From an uncultured Rubripirellula sp. (lineage in GTDB: Bacteria; Planctomycetota; Planctomycetia; Pirellulales; Pirellulaceae), in the NCBI GenBank assembly GCA_938075415.1, contig CALJHC010000012.1:62001-126000 (forward strand): a DNA stretch of 64,000 bases, read 5' to 3'. A model generated the notes under the pieces. That model had not been told where the DNA came from. It did no database searches and was given only the letters and a program-made list of their open reading frames with translations. The translations under genes and the position numbers were made by a program. Shown here in pieces: positions 9,697-19,940 of this stretch; within the stretch, counting starts at the first letter, position 1; every line of letters begins with the position of its first letter.

Positions 9697-11115
9697 CTAC
9701 GCAAGAATTTCAGAAATCACCCTCGCAGGTTCGACACCGGTCAGTTTCTGATCGAGTCCCTGAAACGGGAAAATCAGTTTTTGATGATCCACACCTAACT
9801 GGTGTAACAGGGTCGCGTGAAGATCCCGCACCGCTACCGGATTCTTCACCACGTTATAGCTGAAATCATCGGTCTCACCATAACTTATCCCTCCCTTGAT
9901 CCCCCCACCCGCCAGCCAACCAGAAAAACAGCGTGGATGATGATCTCGGCCATAATCATCTCGGGCAAGCTTACCCTGCCCATAAACGGTACGTCCAAAC
10001 TCACCTGCGAAGACAATCAATGTGTCCTCAAGCAAACCACGAGCCGCTAAATCTTCAATCAACGCGGCACTCGGTTGGTCAACATCGTAGGTCTGCCCTC
10101 GCAATTGTTTTGGAAGGATCGAATGATGGTCCCATCCACGATGAAACAACTGAACAAATCGAACACCACGCTCGATCATACGTCTAGCGAGCAGACAGTT
10201 TCTAGCGAACGAGCCATTTTTCTGCACCTCAGGCCCGTAGGCATCCATGACATCCTGAGATTCGGACGAAAGATCTGTCAACTCAGGGACAGACGCCTGC
10301 ATGCGAAACGCCATCTCTTGCTGTGAGATAGTCGTTGCAATTTCCTGATCACCAATCTCATCTAGATGTTTTTGGTTTAGCGCTCCCGCTGCGTCCAACA
10401 TTCGGCGCCGCACCTGAGCGTTGACACCTTGTGGGTTGGACAGAAATAAAACAGGATCACCGTTGGTTTGAAACTTAACACCCTGATGTTGTGACGGCAG
10501 AAATCCACTTCCCCACAATCGACTGTATAGCCCTTGAACATTTCGCGTTCCGCCGGTCCAGAACGCCGAATTCAGTACGATAAAATCAGGAAGATCCTTA
10601 TTGATCGCACCCAGTCCATAACTCAACCACGAACCCATACTCGCCTTGCCGGGCAATTCAGAACCCGTGCAAAAGTAGGTCTTGGCCGGATCATGATTGA
10701 TCGCATTCGTGTTGAAGCTTTTTACGATACAAAGCCGATCTGCTTGCTTCTGAAGGTGAGGCAAAAGCTCGCTCATCCAGATCCCGCTTTCTCCAGATCG
10801 ATTGAATTTGAACATCGTTGGAACCACCAACTGCTCCTTACCCCGCGTCATCGCCGTGACGCGTTGCCCATTGCTGATGCTTTCGGGTAACGGCTGCTTA
10901 AACTGATTCTCCAAATCGGGCTTGTGGTCAAATAAATCAACCTGGCTCGGCGCACCAGCCATAAAAAGAAAGATGACGTGCTTCGCCTTGGAAATCTTGG
11001 CCTGCGCAACCGCATTCTGTGGCAAGAGTGATCCCAAGGCTGTGGCGCCCAGGCCCATTCCAGAGGCCTTCAAGAATTGACGGCGTGCTAGTTCATCAAG
11101 AAAAGTCTGATTCAT
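9697..11115 (-). CDS. DUF1501 family protein (Tat-exported, sulfatase/phosphatase-like fold)
   Basis: 472 residues. The N-terminus carries a twin-arginine signal (ARRQFLKASGMG, then ATALGSLLP and cleavage near AVAQ), so the protein folds in the cytoplasm before export. The body has the DUF1501 landmarks: KHVIFLFMAGAPSQVDLFDHKP, the middle FLPSQHQGVKF, FHRGWDHH, and the C-terminal FAGEFGRT ... GRDHHPRCFSGWLAGGGIKGG ... DLHATLLHQLGVDHQ. The family shares the alkaline phosphatase/sulfatase fold; its reaction is not established. It lies 40 bp downstream of the DUF1549/DUF1553 gene on the same strand, the standard planctomycete pairing, so both are probably one operon and one extracytoplasmic oxidative or hydrolytic module. 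Length and motifs are complete. Confidence 0.92.
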   Translation of the reverse strand: MNQTFLDELARRQFLKASGMGLGATALGSLLPQNAVAQAKISKAKHVIFLFMAGAPSQVDLFDHKPDLENQFKQPLPESISNGQRVTAMTRGKEQLVVPTMFKFNRSGESGIWMSELLPHLQKQADRLCIVKSFNTNAINHDPAKTYFCTGSELPGKASMGSWLSYGLGAINKDLPDFIVLNSAFWTGGTRNVQGLYSRLWGSGFLPSQHQGVKFQTNGDPVLFLSNPQGVNAQVRRRMLDAAGALNQKHLDEIGDQEIATTISQQEMAFRMQASVPELTDLSSESQDVMDAYGPEVQKNGSFARNCLLARRMIERGVRFVQLFHRGWDHHSILPKQLRGQTYDVDQPSAALIEDLAARGLLEDTLIVFAGEFGRTVYGQGKLARDDYGRDHHPRCFSGWLAGGGIKGGISYGETDDFSYNVVKNPVAVRDLHATLLHQLGVDHQKLIFPFQGLDQKLTGVEPARVISEILA

Positions 11116-11155
11116 GTCTTTTGGTCTTTCGACTCGAAACGTTTTTTCCCAAAAC

Positions 11156-13645
11156 TCAAGACCGAGTCTTGGTGATATCCAGATTAAAAAGTGTATTCAC
11201 CAACATCGTCCACGCTGCAACCTCGTGCGATTCATGGCTGACATTGGCGACGTTTTGGTTCAATTGAATCGCAAGATCAGGATTCGACCGATAAAAACTC
11301 TCGAAGTATTCGGTCGCTGAGACTAACTGATTCATCTCTGACTCATCTGGGACACGTCCCGTGATCGTCTCATACAAAAACGCGATTCGCTTTTCCTTCT
11401 CAACTTCCAAACTCTTGATCGCTAATTGTCTCGCAGCCTCCATGCATTGCGTCTCATTCATCAACAACAGTGCTTGAAGCGGTGTGTTGGTTCGCTCACG
11501 ACGAGCGGTGCAGTCCTCGCGAGTCGGTGCGTTAAGGATCGTCATCTGCGGCGGCGGCATGCCGCGTTTCCAAAACGTGTAAACACTCCTTCGATAAACC
11601 TTGTCACCTTCGTCGGCGACAAACTGATTGGGATACGAACTGGGCAACGCCACTGATTTCCATAGACCAAGAGGCTGCGGTGGCTTGACACTCTTGCCGC
11701 CAATCTCTGCGTTCATGAGGCCGCTGGCATACAGGAATTGATCACGAATAACCTCCGCGTCCAGACGATATCGCGAACCTCGGGCAATTAATCGATTGTC
11801 TGGATCTCGCTTAAAAGCCTCTGGTCCAGCGTCGGAGCGTTGCCGATAAGCCTTTGACATGACCATCTGCTTGAAGAGACTTCGAACATTCCAACCTGAA
11901 TCGATGAAACCAGAGGCGAGGTAATCCAACAAATCAGGGTGGCTGGGCCATTCACCCTGTGCACCTAAATCCTCCGATGTCCGAACGATTCCAACGCCGA
12001 AAAGTTGTTGCCAAAAACGATTCACAGCAACCCTTGCGGTCAACGGTTGCTCAGGAGCAACCAACCAAGTCGCTAAGTCCATACGATCAGCGGGTCCGTC
12101 AGAGACCCGCTTCAGACTGGGAAGAAAAGCTGGCGTGCCACGTTGAACCTGCGCGCCGAGATTATCGTAGGCACCGCGAATCATCAGATAAGCCGGCCTC
12201 TTCTCCTGCCTTTCCCTCATGACCATCGCAGCGGGTATCAAGAGATCTAACGCATCGTTCTCAGCACGCAGTTGCTTACTTTGATCTTCCAGTTGCTTCA
12301 ATTCGGCCTCACCCTCTTCCCGCGCCAGCTGCGTCTCCCTCGCTTGATCCTCATTGGTGCCGGCTTCCGCAGCGTCCAGTGTCTTGAGCGTATTTTTGAT
12401 CGACTCGATTTGTCGATTCAATTCAGCACGTCGCTCCGAGATCTCGAGGCGAAACTTTTCCTGCTCCGCTGAGGGCAACTCGATATACGGAGGTTGCAAT
12501 CCGCGTTTAAAGTCATTCCCTGACCTGCCTCCGGTCTCAGCCGATGCATCGAGATTGTTAAAAAATGCGTAAAGCTGATAAAAGTCTTTGGAGGTAATGG
12601 GATCGTATTTGTGGTCATGGCAAACGGCACATCCAACAGTCAAACCCATGAACGCGGTGCCAACGGCGGTCACACGATCAATCACGTTTCGGGCAAGACT
12701 TTCCTCGGGCAGCATCGTTCCTCGATCGATGATCATGTGAAGGCGATTAAAACCCGAAGCGATCAGTTGGTCATCGGTCGCATCAGGAAACAAATCGCCG
12801 GCGATCTGAAAACGAACAAAATCATCGTAAGGCAGTCCCTCGTTGAAAGCTTGGATGACCCACTGACGATACGGAGAGAGATCCCGGTAATGGTCATGGT
12901 GAATCCCGTTGGTATCGGCAAAACGCACGAGGTCGAGCCAGTATCGTGCCTGATGCTCGCCGAACTGCGGCTTGTTCAGAAGTCGATCAACAGCATCTTC
13001 GTAGGCCGAATCGGATTCATCTTCTAGAAAATCGCCTATCTCCTCTCGAGTGGGTGGCAACCCGGTCAAATCCAGAGACAAACGCCTCAGAAGCGTCCGG
13101 CGATCCGCTACCTCTTGCGGTGCAACCTGATTCTCCTCCAACTTTCGCAAAACAAAATAGTCGATCGCATTCGAACACCACTCAGGGTTCTCAACATCAG
13201 GGATCGCTGGGCGGACCACCGGTGTAAATGCCCAGAACTTCTCGTATGGCGCACCCTGTTCTATCCAGTTTTCAAACACCTCAATTTCCGACTCTGAAAA
13301 AGCTTTTTTGTGAGCTTCCGGTGGTGGCATGACCACATCAATCTCCTTCGACGATATCCGTCGAATTAACTCACTCTCTGCGACATTACCCGGACTCAAC
13401 GCGGCCAGCGTGCTGCCATCAGAGTCAAGAACGTCCAATCGCAAATCAGCTTTGCGATCCTCTTCATCAGGGCCGTGGCAATGAAAACATCGATCCGACA
13501 AAATTGGACGGATATCGCGATTGAAACTAACTTTACCTTCACCACCTTCCGCAAACGGCATCCAACTGGATGAAACCGCTAGGAGCAGCATCAAATGGTG
13601 CTGGGAGCATCCGAAAATCATGTTCAGTGTCTGTTTCACTGCCAT
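11156..13645 (-). CDS. DUF1549/DUF1553 cytochrome-like protein (PSCyt1-PSCyt2-PSD1)
   Basis: 829 residues. After a signal-like N-terminus (hydrophobic HHLMLLLAVSSSWMPFAEG) comes the planctomycete cytochrome domain with a CFHCHGPDE heme site (Cys53, Cys56, His57) and the typical IRPILSDRC lead-in. PSCyt2 (DUF1549) follows with YFVLRKLEE, LTGLPPTREEI and YWLDLVRFADTNG, including the CAVCHDHKYDPI site that could bind a second heme or metal. A coiled-coil stretch (about residues 390-450) joins it to PSD1 (DUF1553) with VNRFWQQLFGVGIV, DLGAQGEWPSHPDLLDYLA and the late RRERTNTPLQALLLMN. It precedes the DUF1501 gene by 40 bp. Planctomycetes carry dozens of such pairs, often next to sulfatases; function is inferred as extracytoplasmic electron transfer coupled to breakdown of a polymer. 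Confidence 0.93.
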   Translation of the reverse strand: MAVKQTLNMIFGCSQHHLMLLLAVSSSWMPFAEGGEGKVSFNRDIRPILSDRCFHCHGPDEEDRKADLRLDVLDSDGSTLAALSPGNVAESELIRRISSKEIDVVMPPPEAHKKAFSESEIEVFENWIEQGAPYEKFWAFTPVVRPAIPDVENPEWCSNAIDYFVLRKLEENQVAPQEVADRRTLLRRLSLDLTGLPPTREEIGDFLEDESDSAYEDAVDRLLNKPQFGEHQARYWLDLVRFADTNGIHHDHYRDLSPYRQWVIQAFNEGLPYDDFVRFQIAGDLFPDATDDQLIASGFNRLHMIIDRGTMLPEESLARNVIDRVTAVGTAFMGLTVGCAVCHDHKYDPITSKDFYQLYAFFNNLDASAETGGRSGNDFKRGLQPPYIELPSAEQEKFRLEISERRAELNRQIESIKNTLKTLDAAEAGTNEDQARETQLAREEGEAELKQLEDQSKQLRAENDALDLLIPAAMVMRERQEKRPAYLMIRGAYDNLGAQVQRGTPAFLPSLKRVSDGPADRMDLATWLVAPEQPLTARVAVNRFWQQLFGVGIVRTSEDLGAQGEWPSHPDLLDYLASGFIDSGWNVRSLFKQMVMSKAYRQRSDAGPEAFKRDPDNRLIARGSRYRLDAEVIRDQFLYASGLMNAEIGGKSVKPPQPLGLWKSVALPSSYPNQFVADEGDKVYRRSVYTFWKRGMPPPQMTILNAPTREDCTARRERTNTPLQALLLMNETQCMEAARQLAIKSLEVEKEKRIAFLYETITGRVPDESEMNQLVSATEYFESFYRSNPDLAIQLNQNVANVSHESHEVAAWTMLVNTLFNLDITKTRS

Positions 13646-14375
13646 CTCTTAAGCTTTCTAAAATGTCTCGCTCACGATGACCACTCCTTCGCGACCAATT
13701 CGTTAGGTATAGATTAATCATTTTCAGTCAGTCAAACATGCCAGACGCCCAGTTTAACTCCACACTCCCTCGATTTTCCGGAATGGATTGTCCATCTGCG
13801 ACCAGACAAGTCCACACCACTCTCGCTGCACACCAATCTCACTGCACACTGACAACAACATCGAGGCCAGGCCCCCTTGCCGAAGCGACATCGCGTTGGA
13901 GACGTCATGTCCAACGTTATCCCAGATAGGCAGGCAATCCCACTCACGGACATGATCCCGGAAACACTCTTGGGTGACGGGTCAATTCGAGACTTGCTAC
14001 AAAACCACCACGCCACGGTTAACTACAGGCTGCCTCTTATCAGAAATCACTCAACTCTTCTTGGCAGCAGACAACCACATAATCAGCAGGACCCAACCGC
14101 CTTGATTCCTAACGGTCGTGTCGGACTTCGGTTAAGCTGGTAAGGAGCGTCTTCTCTGGATAACCGCACCCACCGAGAGTAACAAACAGTCAGTTGTCTC
14201 AGCGATTCTGGCTGTTTAATCAAGTCTGCCCCACAATGCGAACTGATCTGCGGGAATGAATAATGCTGGAAAATCATCCAAATTCATCAGTGCTTGGTCG
14301 AGGTTATCCAATCATCGTCAATGCTGCTCGACTTTGTCACCACCTACTCTTTGATTTACAAGATCAAACCAAAGC
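13646..14375. other. Intergenic region between divergent genes
   Basis: 730 bp between the start of the DUF1549 gene (-) and the start of the glycoside hydrolase gene (+). It must hold both promoters. I see short open frames under 95 codons without features and no strong repeat or hairpin. Confidence 0.5.
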
Positions 14376-16982
14376 ATGATCCTTTCTAGAATTCACAGCA
14401 AAATCACTGCACCATCGTTCCGTCGGTATTTCGTCATCTGCTTAACTTGTTTCGTGTTTCCCAACACTTCACCAGCACAAGTTCTCGATAAAGATGAGCA
14501 ACTGAATCGAGAAACATGGTGGTACAACCAAGATTTTGATTGGTATCGTAACAATATTCCCTTCTTTGAATGCTCAGATACAGAAATCACAACGACTTGG
14601 TATTACCGCTGGGATCTTCTAACCAAGCATCTGACATACGCCAGTCCCAATACCGGTTACACCTTCACCGAATTTATCGATCGCCCCTTCTGGTCGGGTG
14701 CCTATGGAGCGATCAGTTGTCCCGCTGGCCATCAACTTTACGAGGCACGTTGGCTACGCAATCCACGAATTGCGAATGACTATTCCCGCTATTGGCTGCG
14801 TACTCCGGGCGCACAGCCACGAAATTATTCGAACTGGCTGGCTGATTCGATTTGGGCGACGAACCAAGTTCACCCGGACCCAAACTTCCTTATCGACCTT
14901 CTTGATGATCTTGTTAAGAACTATGAAGGCTGGGAGAGGCGGCACTTTGTCCCTGACGTCGGGCTATTCTGGCAAACAGGACATGACGATGGAATGGAAT
15001 TCAACATCAACAGTCGACAAACGCAAGACATCCTTCGCGGGGCGCCAAGCTATCGGCCCTCCTTCAACTCTTACATGTGGGCGGACGCTAATGCGATTGC
15101 GAGAATCGCTGCCTTGGCGGAAAAGCCAGCATTAGCTGAAAAATATCGATCCAAAGCATCGGCACTGAAGCAACGAATGCTCGAACTGATGTGGGATCCG
15201 AAGCGAGAGTTTTTCTTCCCCGTGTTGAAGAACGATGAGGAGCGTGACGGATTCAAGCTGCGCGCACTCACTCGAACCTACGAGAGTGGGCAATACTCAG
15301 GCGATTCCCATGGACGTGAGTTAATCGGTTACGTCCCTTGGCAATTTAATTTGGTTCAAGGTACCGATCAGTACGATCAAGCCTGGAAGAAACTGATGGA
15401 TCGTGATGGGTTCTATGCCGATTTCGGTCCAACCACGGTGGAACGCAATGACCCAATGTTCCTGTTAAAAAATTCCTGCTGCTGGTGGAGCGGCCAATCG
15501 TGGCCCTATGCAACCACGCAAACACTCAAAGCTCTCGCTAATTCCCTCCAAAACAATAGTCAGTCCCTCTCCAAAGAAGACTATCAACAATTACTTGGCA
15601 ACTACGCGCGCTCGCATCGAAAAAACGGCCTCCCTTACCTCGCCGAAGCACTTCATCCTGACACTGGATCTTTTGAGGGGCATGATGGCTACAACCATTC
15701 CGAGCACTATCTACATTCGGGATATTGCGACTTGGTAATCACAGGGCTTGTTGGCTTAATACCGCGAGATGACAGTTCCTTACAGATCCATCCCCTCGCA
15801 TCCTCCTCATGGGATTATTTTGCAATCGATGCGTTACCCTACCGTGGACACCTACTGAGTATCACTTGGGACAAGTCGGGAAAACGCTACGGTCGCGGAG
15901 TCGGCTTTCATGTTGATGTAGATAAAAAAAGGGTCCATTCCGCAGACAATTTGCAACCGGTGTTCATTGAAAACGTCGTCCCACTTAAAACCAGTCAAAG
16001 ACCCAGTGCTGCTGACCCCGAAAACAAAGTTGCCACCAATTTTGTGGTTAACAACGACGGTACGTTCTACCCTCGCCTCACAGCGAGTTACACGTCTCCC
16101 AAAACGTCTTTGTCCAAAGTCAACGACGGCAATCATTGGTACCTTCTGCATCCACCAAATCGATGGGATTGCGTCGATTCGCCAAACCAACAGGATTGGG
16201 TTCAAGTTGATTTTGGAACGGCTCGATCGATACATACGGTCAAAATTTTTGTTTTGGACGATCGCGATTTACCCAATTCCGCTGTTCTGGCACCTCGCGG
16301 GGTTCAACTCGAAGCGAAAACAGATAACGGATGGCAGCCGATCAGTTTTCAATGCCAAACCGATGTGAACACCGGTCACCGTTCTCACTCTTTGACCTTT
16401 GAACAAAGATCGATTCAAGAATTTCGAGTCACATTCGACCACGCCAAAGGCGGATTCTCCGGCCTCACAGAACTCGAGGCATGGGGTGAATCGAAATTGC
16501 CCATCGAAGCTCCCGCACCACCCAAGGGCAATCTGGCCTTCAACCGAGGTGATGCAGAATTCCCGACAGCATCCTGTAGCTACCACGATCGATTCGGCGG
16601 CCTTCCCGAATCAGCGATCGACGGGATTACTAATTTCCTACCCACACCAACGAATCGGTGGACCAGTTACGAATCACCGAATGAATCGGATTGGCTTGAA
16701 ATCAACTTTGGCAAACAAGTGACGTTCACCCAAGTTGATCTCGCCATCTACGATGATCGTGGCGGAGTGCAAACGCCGCTCGGCTATGAAGTTGAAGTCT
16801 GGAACGATACGACATGGGTGCGGCTAGGCGAGATTACCCGATCACCGCTGGAACCACTCGGAAGCCAGTGGAACACCGCTACTTTTTCGTCTCAAACGAC
16901 GGACAAACTCAGGATTGTGTTTCAAAATCGCGGAAGGGCTCGAAGCGGAGTTTCTGAGGTGATGGTCTGGAACAACCAATGA
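14376..16982 (+). CDS. Secreted MGH1/GH63-like glycoside hydrolase with two discoidin-like domains
   Basis: 868 residues with a signal peptide (FRRYFVICLTCFVFPNTSPAQ). Residues about 40-510 form an (alpha/alpha)6-type catalytic domain close to mannosylglycerate hydrolase-like / GH63-type proteins: WADANAIARIA, LMWDPKREFFFPVL, RELIGYVPWQFNL and CCWWSGQSWPYATTQTLKAL. Acidic residues suited to catalysis are in DVGLFWQTGHDDG and AEALHPDTGSFEGHDGYNHSEHY, but I cannot assign acid and base. Residues about 560-710 and 725-868 are two related beta-sandwich modules with the pattern DWVQVDFG...I..V.IFVLDDR and DWLEINFG...F..VDLAIYDDR, which resembles F5/8 type C (discoidin) sugar binding. It probably attacks alpha-linked glycans of algae. 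No partner gene is in the same operon. Confidence 0.78.
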   Translation: MILSRIHSKITAPSFRRYFVICLTCFVFPNTSPAQVLDKDEQLNRETWWYNQDFDWYRNNIPFFECSDTEITTTWYYRWDLLTKHLTYASPNTGYTFTEFIDRPFWSGAYGAISCPAGHQLYEARWLRNPRIANDYSRYWLRTPGAQPRNYSNWLADSIWATNQVHPDPNFLIDLLDDLVKNYEGWERRHFVPDVGLFWQTGHDDGMEFNINSRQTQDILRGAPSYRPSFNSYMWADANAIARIAALAEKPALAEKYRSKASALKQRMLELMWDPKREFFFPVLKNDEERDGFKLRALTRTYESGQYSGDSHGRELIGYVPWQFNLVQGTDQYDQAWKKLMDRDGFYADFGPTTVERNDPMFLLKNSCCWWSGQSWPYATTQTLKALANSLQNNSQSLSKEDYQQLLGNYARSHRKNGLPYLAEALHPDTGSFEGHDGYNHSEHYLHSGYCDLVITGLVGLIPRDDSSLQIHPLASSSWDYFAIDALPYRGHLLSITWDKSGKRYGRGVGFHVDVDKKRVHSADNLQPVFIENVVPLKTSQRPSAADPENKVATNFVVNNDGTFYPRLTASYTSPKTSLSKVNDGNHWYLLHPPNRWDCVDSPNQQDWVQVDFGTARSIHTVKIFVLDDRDLPNSAVLAPRGVQLEAKTDNGWQPISFQCQTDVNTGHRSHSLTFEQRSIQEFRVTFDHAKGGFSGLTELEAWGESKLPIEAPAPPKGNLAFNRGDAEFPTASCSYHDRFGGLPESAIDGITNFLPTPTNRWTSYESPNESDWLEINFGKQVTFTQVDLAIYDDRGGVQTPLGYEVEVWNDTTWVRLGEITRSPLEPLGSQWNTATFSSQTTDKLRIVFQNRGRARSGVSEVMVWNNQ

Positions 16983-17371
16983 TTCATTGCCCTTCATTGG
17001 CTATTGAAAACCTCCGACTCTCGTCCAACGCCGGTGTCTCAACAGAGTCAGATCAACAATGCCAATTCAGCACCAGTCACGAAAACAGCCGTGGGAAACA
17101 AGTGATCGACCAATCATTCCTGTAGCCATCGCAACGTACCATCGGTCCGCTCGCGGCCAAGCACTGCACAAACGACCGACGATTCAGCAAATCTTCAGAG
17201 CAGACGCTGCAGGGCAGAAGACACGATGGGAACGCTACAAACTGAACGAGTGGTTCATCCACGATCCTGCCATTCATTCGTCGGCAAAACGCATCTCATC
17301 GTTTGGAGCAGCGTCTGTGGTCCATCCGAATGAGCTTTGCCAATCACTCAATCGCAACACTTCCCGCGAGA
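16983..17371. other. Intergenic region between convergent genes
   Basis: 389 bp between the stop of the glycoside hydrolase (+) and the stop of the double esterase (-). A 106-codon plus-strand frame crosses the minus-gene stop and looks non-coding. No terminator with a T-run was found. Confidence 0.5.
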
Positions 17372-19411
17372 TCACTTGACTGCTTTGACAGTCAGTAAAT
17401 GCGACTGCGTTTCCACTACCAGACCCCGAATCGTCAGGCAACCGGATCCATCCGCTTCGACCACACCCGTCTCGGTTCCAAATTCCCAGATCCATCGACT
17501 GCCGGGGCTGACTTTCATTGACTGCAACCGACGCAGAGTACAATCAACTTGTGCGCTACGGGGAACATCAAACTGCGTCTTCACTTGTTTGGCGTCAACA
17601 AGCCACAGTTGCATTTCAATCGCATCATGCTTCTCTTTGATACCTCCCCAGCGAAAAAATGCGTTGATTTGTCCAGCTTCTCGACTTTCGAGCTGGTTCG
17701 GCCACGGCAATTCATCATCCGTGGATGCGTCTGTAAACACCGGATAGGCTTGATTCTTTCGAACCTCCAGCCAGTCAAACGAATTGATCAGGTCGTTGAC
17801 TTTAAGAATGTTTTCATGATTATTGGCATGACCAAAGGGTCCCCAGTACATCATCAATGGGTACCGTCGTTGCCTCATCGCCTTGGCGAATTGGTCGTGC
17901 CCTTTGGACCATCCATCATTCTGAGCAGAATAGTCCAAGACGATCGGTGGATCTGGAAAGGTTAAACCAACGGGTACCTCCTGGTCACCGAAATACATTC
18001 GACTCGAGACGTGCTCAATTCCCGCAGGTACATTCGCCTTGATTGCTGCGAAAAGATCACCATGGCGGATACCGATTCCCAACGCGCCGCTTCCCCCCAT
18101 CGAATTACCGCACAGGTAAACTCGATTTCTGTCGATTCCATAATGCTGAATCACCCAACGCACGGTAGCGACCACGCGTTTTTCTGTCGGACTCAATTCA
18201 CCACCCTTTGACATTTGAATCCCCCACCACCAATCACCTCGATTTGCTCTGCAGTCCAGGTACAAAGCAAAATGATCGTCGGGAGAGTGATAGATATCGT
18301 GATTACCCTTGGATTGAGTGCATTCCAAGGCTGAGCGAACATCATGTCCGGCGGAATGTAACACGACGTAGAGAGGTCTCGACTCTGAACTCTCACGCGG
18401 ATGCAACACAAGAAAAGAATCACGCTGCGGCTGTTCGTACCCCCACGCCAACTCCGAAGCATGTTCATAAGCCTGAAGCCGTCGACCAAGGAAATCGGCA
18501 TCAGATTTTTTATTCGGCTTGAGCAGTTCGCCCTGATCAGCATCCAACCCTCTCAGCCATTCCAATGACCGCGTCTGCCATGCATCCCACATTGGTCCTT
18601 GGTATCCATTTAAACCATGCCCGCCGGAGGGAAGCTCCAAATACTCACTCGTCACCCCGTGTTCTTGAAGCGAGGCGAACATTTGACGACTGTTTTGGGG
18701 CGGTACCGGACGATCATCCTTCGCATGGGCAAGAAAAATGGGGGGCGTATTAGTGGTCACTTGCTCCTCATTGGAATAGCGTCCCAACAGCTCCGAAGTT
18801 GGATTCTCCCCGAGCAAATTCAACTTCGATCCACCATGCGTCCCTTCCCTCATCGTGACGACGGGATAAACCAAAATTCCAAAGTCTGGTCGACAACTGA
18901 AGCGGTCTATCGGATCCTCTGATTCAGATTCTCCCTCGTCGAAGTGCGTCAGGGCAGTCGATGCGAGATGCCCGCCAGCTGAAAAACCCATGATTCCGAT
19001 GCGTTGTTTATCAAGCTGCAGGTCATCCGAATTGGCACGTACCAACCGAATCGCCCGCTGGGCATCCAGCAACGGCACGGCATGCCGCCCGCGAGGCAAT
19101 CGGTACTCAAGCACCACACCGGTGATGCCATGCTTGTTCAACCATTTTGCAATTCCGTGCCCTTCGCCACCAACGACCAAACCACCGTAACCACCGCCAG
19201 GGCAGATGACGAACGCCGCACCGTTGGGTTCCACTGGGCGATGCACCGTGATGAAGGCGTTGGAGTCCTTCGTAACTTCCATCACTCCGTTTCCAATCGG
19301 CGCAACATCCGACCAAATTGCAGTGCGATCATCGCCAAGCTGGGCGTGGAGCACTGCCTCTCCAAACAGAAGACTGTAAAAACAGATCAAATAAGCGAGT
19401 AGACTTTTCAT
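17372..19411 (-). CDS. Secreted bifunctional carbohydrate esterase (two alpha/beta hydrolase domains)
   Basis: 679 residues with a signal peptide (LLAYLICFYSLLFGEAVLHAQ). The N-terminal domain (about 35-290) is a BD-FAE / acetyl xylan esterase-like hydrolase: VICPGGGYGGL oxyanion loop, nucleophile Ser144 in GFSAGGHLAS, acid in AHAKDDRPVPP (232/233) and His265 in SGGHGLN. A second hydrolase domain (about 315-555) has VVLHSAGHD, Ser437 in LCGNSMGGSGAL, and His in GPFGHANNHE, and resembles predicted feruloyl esterase/PHB depolymerase-type peptidases. The last 110 residues form a small beta domain. Two esterases in one chain would remove different acyl groups from the same polysaccharide. An AGAG stretch precedes the ATG. 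The gene stands alone, tail to tail with the glycoside hydrolase, so both may serve the same glycan. Confidence 0.82.
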   Translation of the reverse strand: MKSLLAYLICFYSLLFGEAVLHAQLGDDRTAIWSDVAPIGNGVMEVTKDSNAFITVHRPVEPNGAAFVICPGGGYGGLVVGGEGHGIAKWLNKHGITGVVLEYRLPRGRHAVPLLDAQRAIRLVRANSDDLQLDKQRIGIMGFSAGGHLASTALTHFDEGESESEDPIDRFSCRPDFGILVYPVVTMREGTHGGSKLNLLGENPTSELLGRYSNEEQVTTNTPPIFLAHAKDDRPVPPQNSRQMFASLQEHGVTSEYLELPSGGHGLNGYQGPMWDAWQTRSLEWLRGLDADQGELLKPNKKSDADFLGRRLQAYEHASELAWGYEQPQRDSFLVLHPRESSESRPLYVVLHSAGHDVRSALECTQSKGNHDIYHSPDDHFALYLDCRANRGDWWWGIQMSKGGELSPTEKRVVATVRWVIQHYGIDRNRVYLCGNSMGGSGALGIGIRHGDLFAAIKANVPAGIEHVSSRMYFGDQEVPVGLTFPDPPIVLDYSAQNDGWSKGHDQFAKAMRQRRYPLMMYWGPFGHANNHENILKVNDLINSFDWLEVRKNQAYPVFTDASTDDELPWPNQLESREAGQINAFFRWGGIKEKHDAIEMQLWLVDAKQVKTQFDVPRSAQVDCTLRRLQSMKVSPGSRWIWEFGTETGVVEADGSGCLTIRGLVVETQSHLLTVKAVK

Positions 19412-19940
19412 GCACGTCTCTCAGAAGACACGGAAAAAAACGGACTGTTTCCTGAATAACTTTCTTGGTAACAGCATGAACCACGAATCAAACCTTCGTC
19501 AATCACTCTTTGCAAACCGACCAAGTCGTCCACACCCCTCAGGGGAATCAGGTCAGAAAACATCTGACGCTACCGGTCAAACCTCGTCGACAAAACACCA
19601 CGATACCCGGCACATGAAAACAACTGGTGTATGAATATCGAACGTAAGTGTTACGGAAAAACGGCCTCACAAACACCGTGACATTAGCAAACACGCAATA
19701 GCTAGGGTAAGCGATTGAACAAAAAGCAGCTTGACTTCGACACTCAACGACTCCGACTTGCGAGCTTGTCGAAAATAGTGAACGAACCTAAATCTTGACA
19801 AAAAAGTTTTTTTTAAACAAATCCACACGACTCGCGCGTCCTGAACACCAAGTAAAGTGACAACACAGCGGCGTTCAGATCGTTCTTGCGGTACGTCGTG
19901 AACACCACCGCTGCACCACTTCGCAATTCTGGTTCCCTGC
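19412..19940. other. Intergenic region between divergent genes, possible promoter
   Basis: 529 bp holding promoters for the esterase (-) and the membrane-anchored protein (+). TTGACA at 19795-19800, followed by a run of A and T, is a perfect -35-like hexamer for the plus-strand gene, but the matching -10 is weak. No gene is visible. Confidence 0.45.

Noticed and set aside
17059-17379. Plus-strand frame of 106 codons
   Set aside because: It runs over the stop of the esterase gene and has no start signal or domain.
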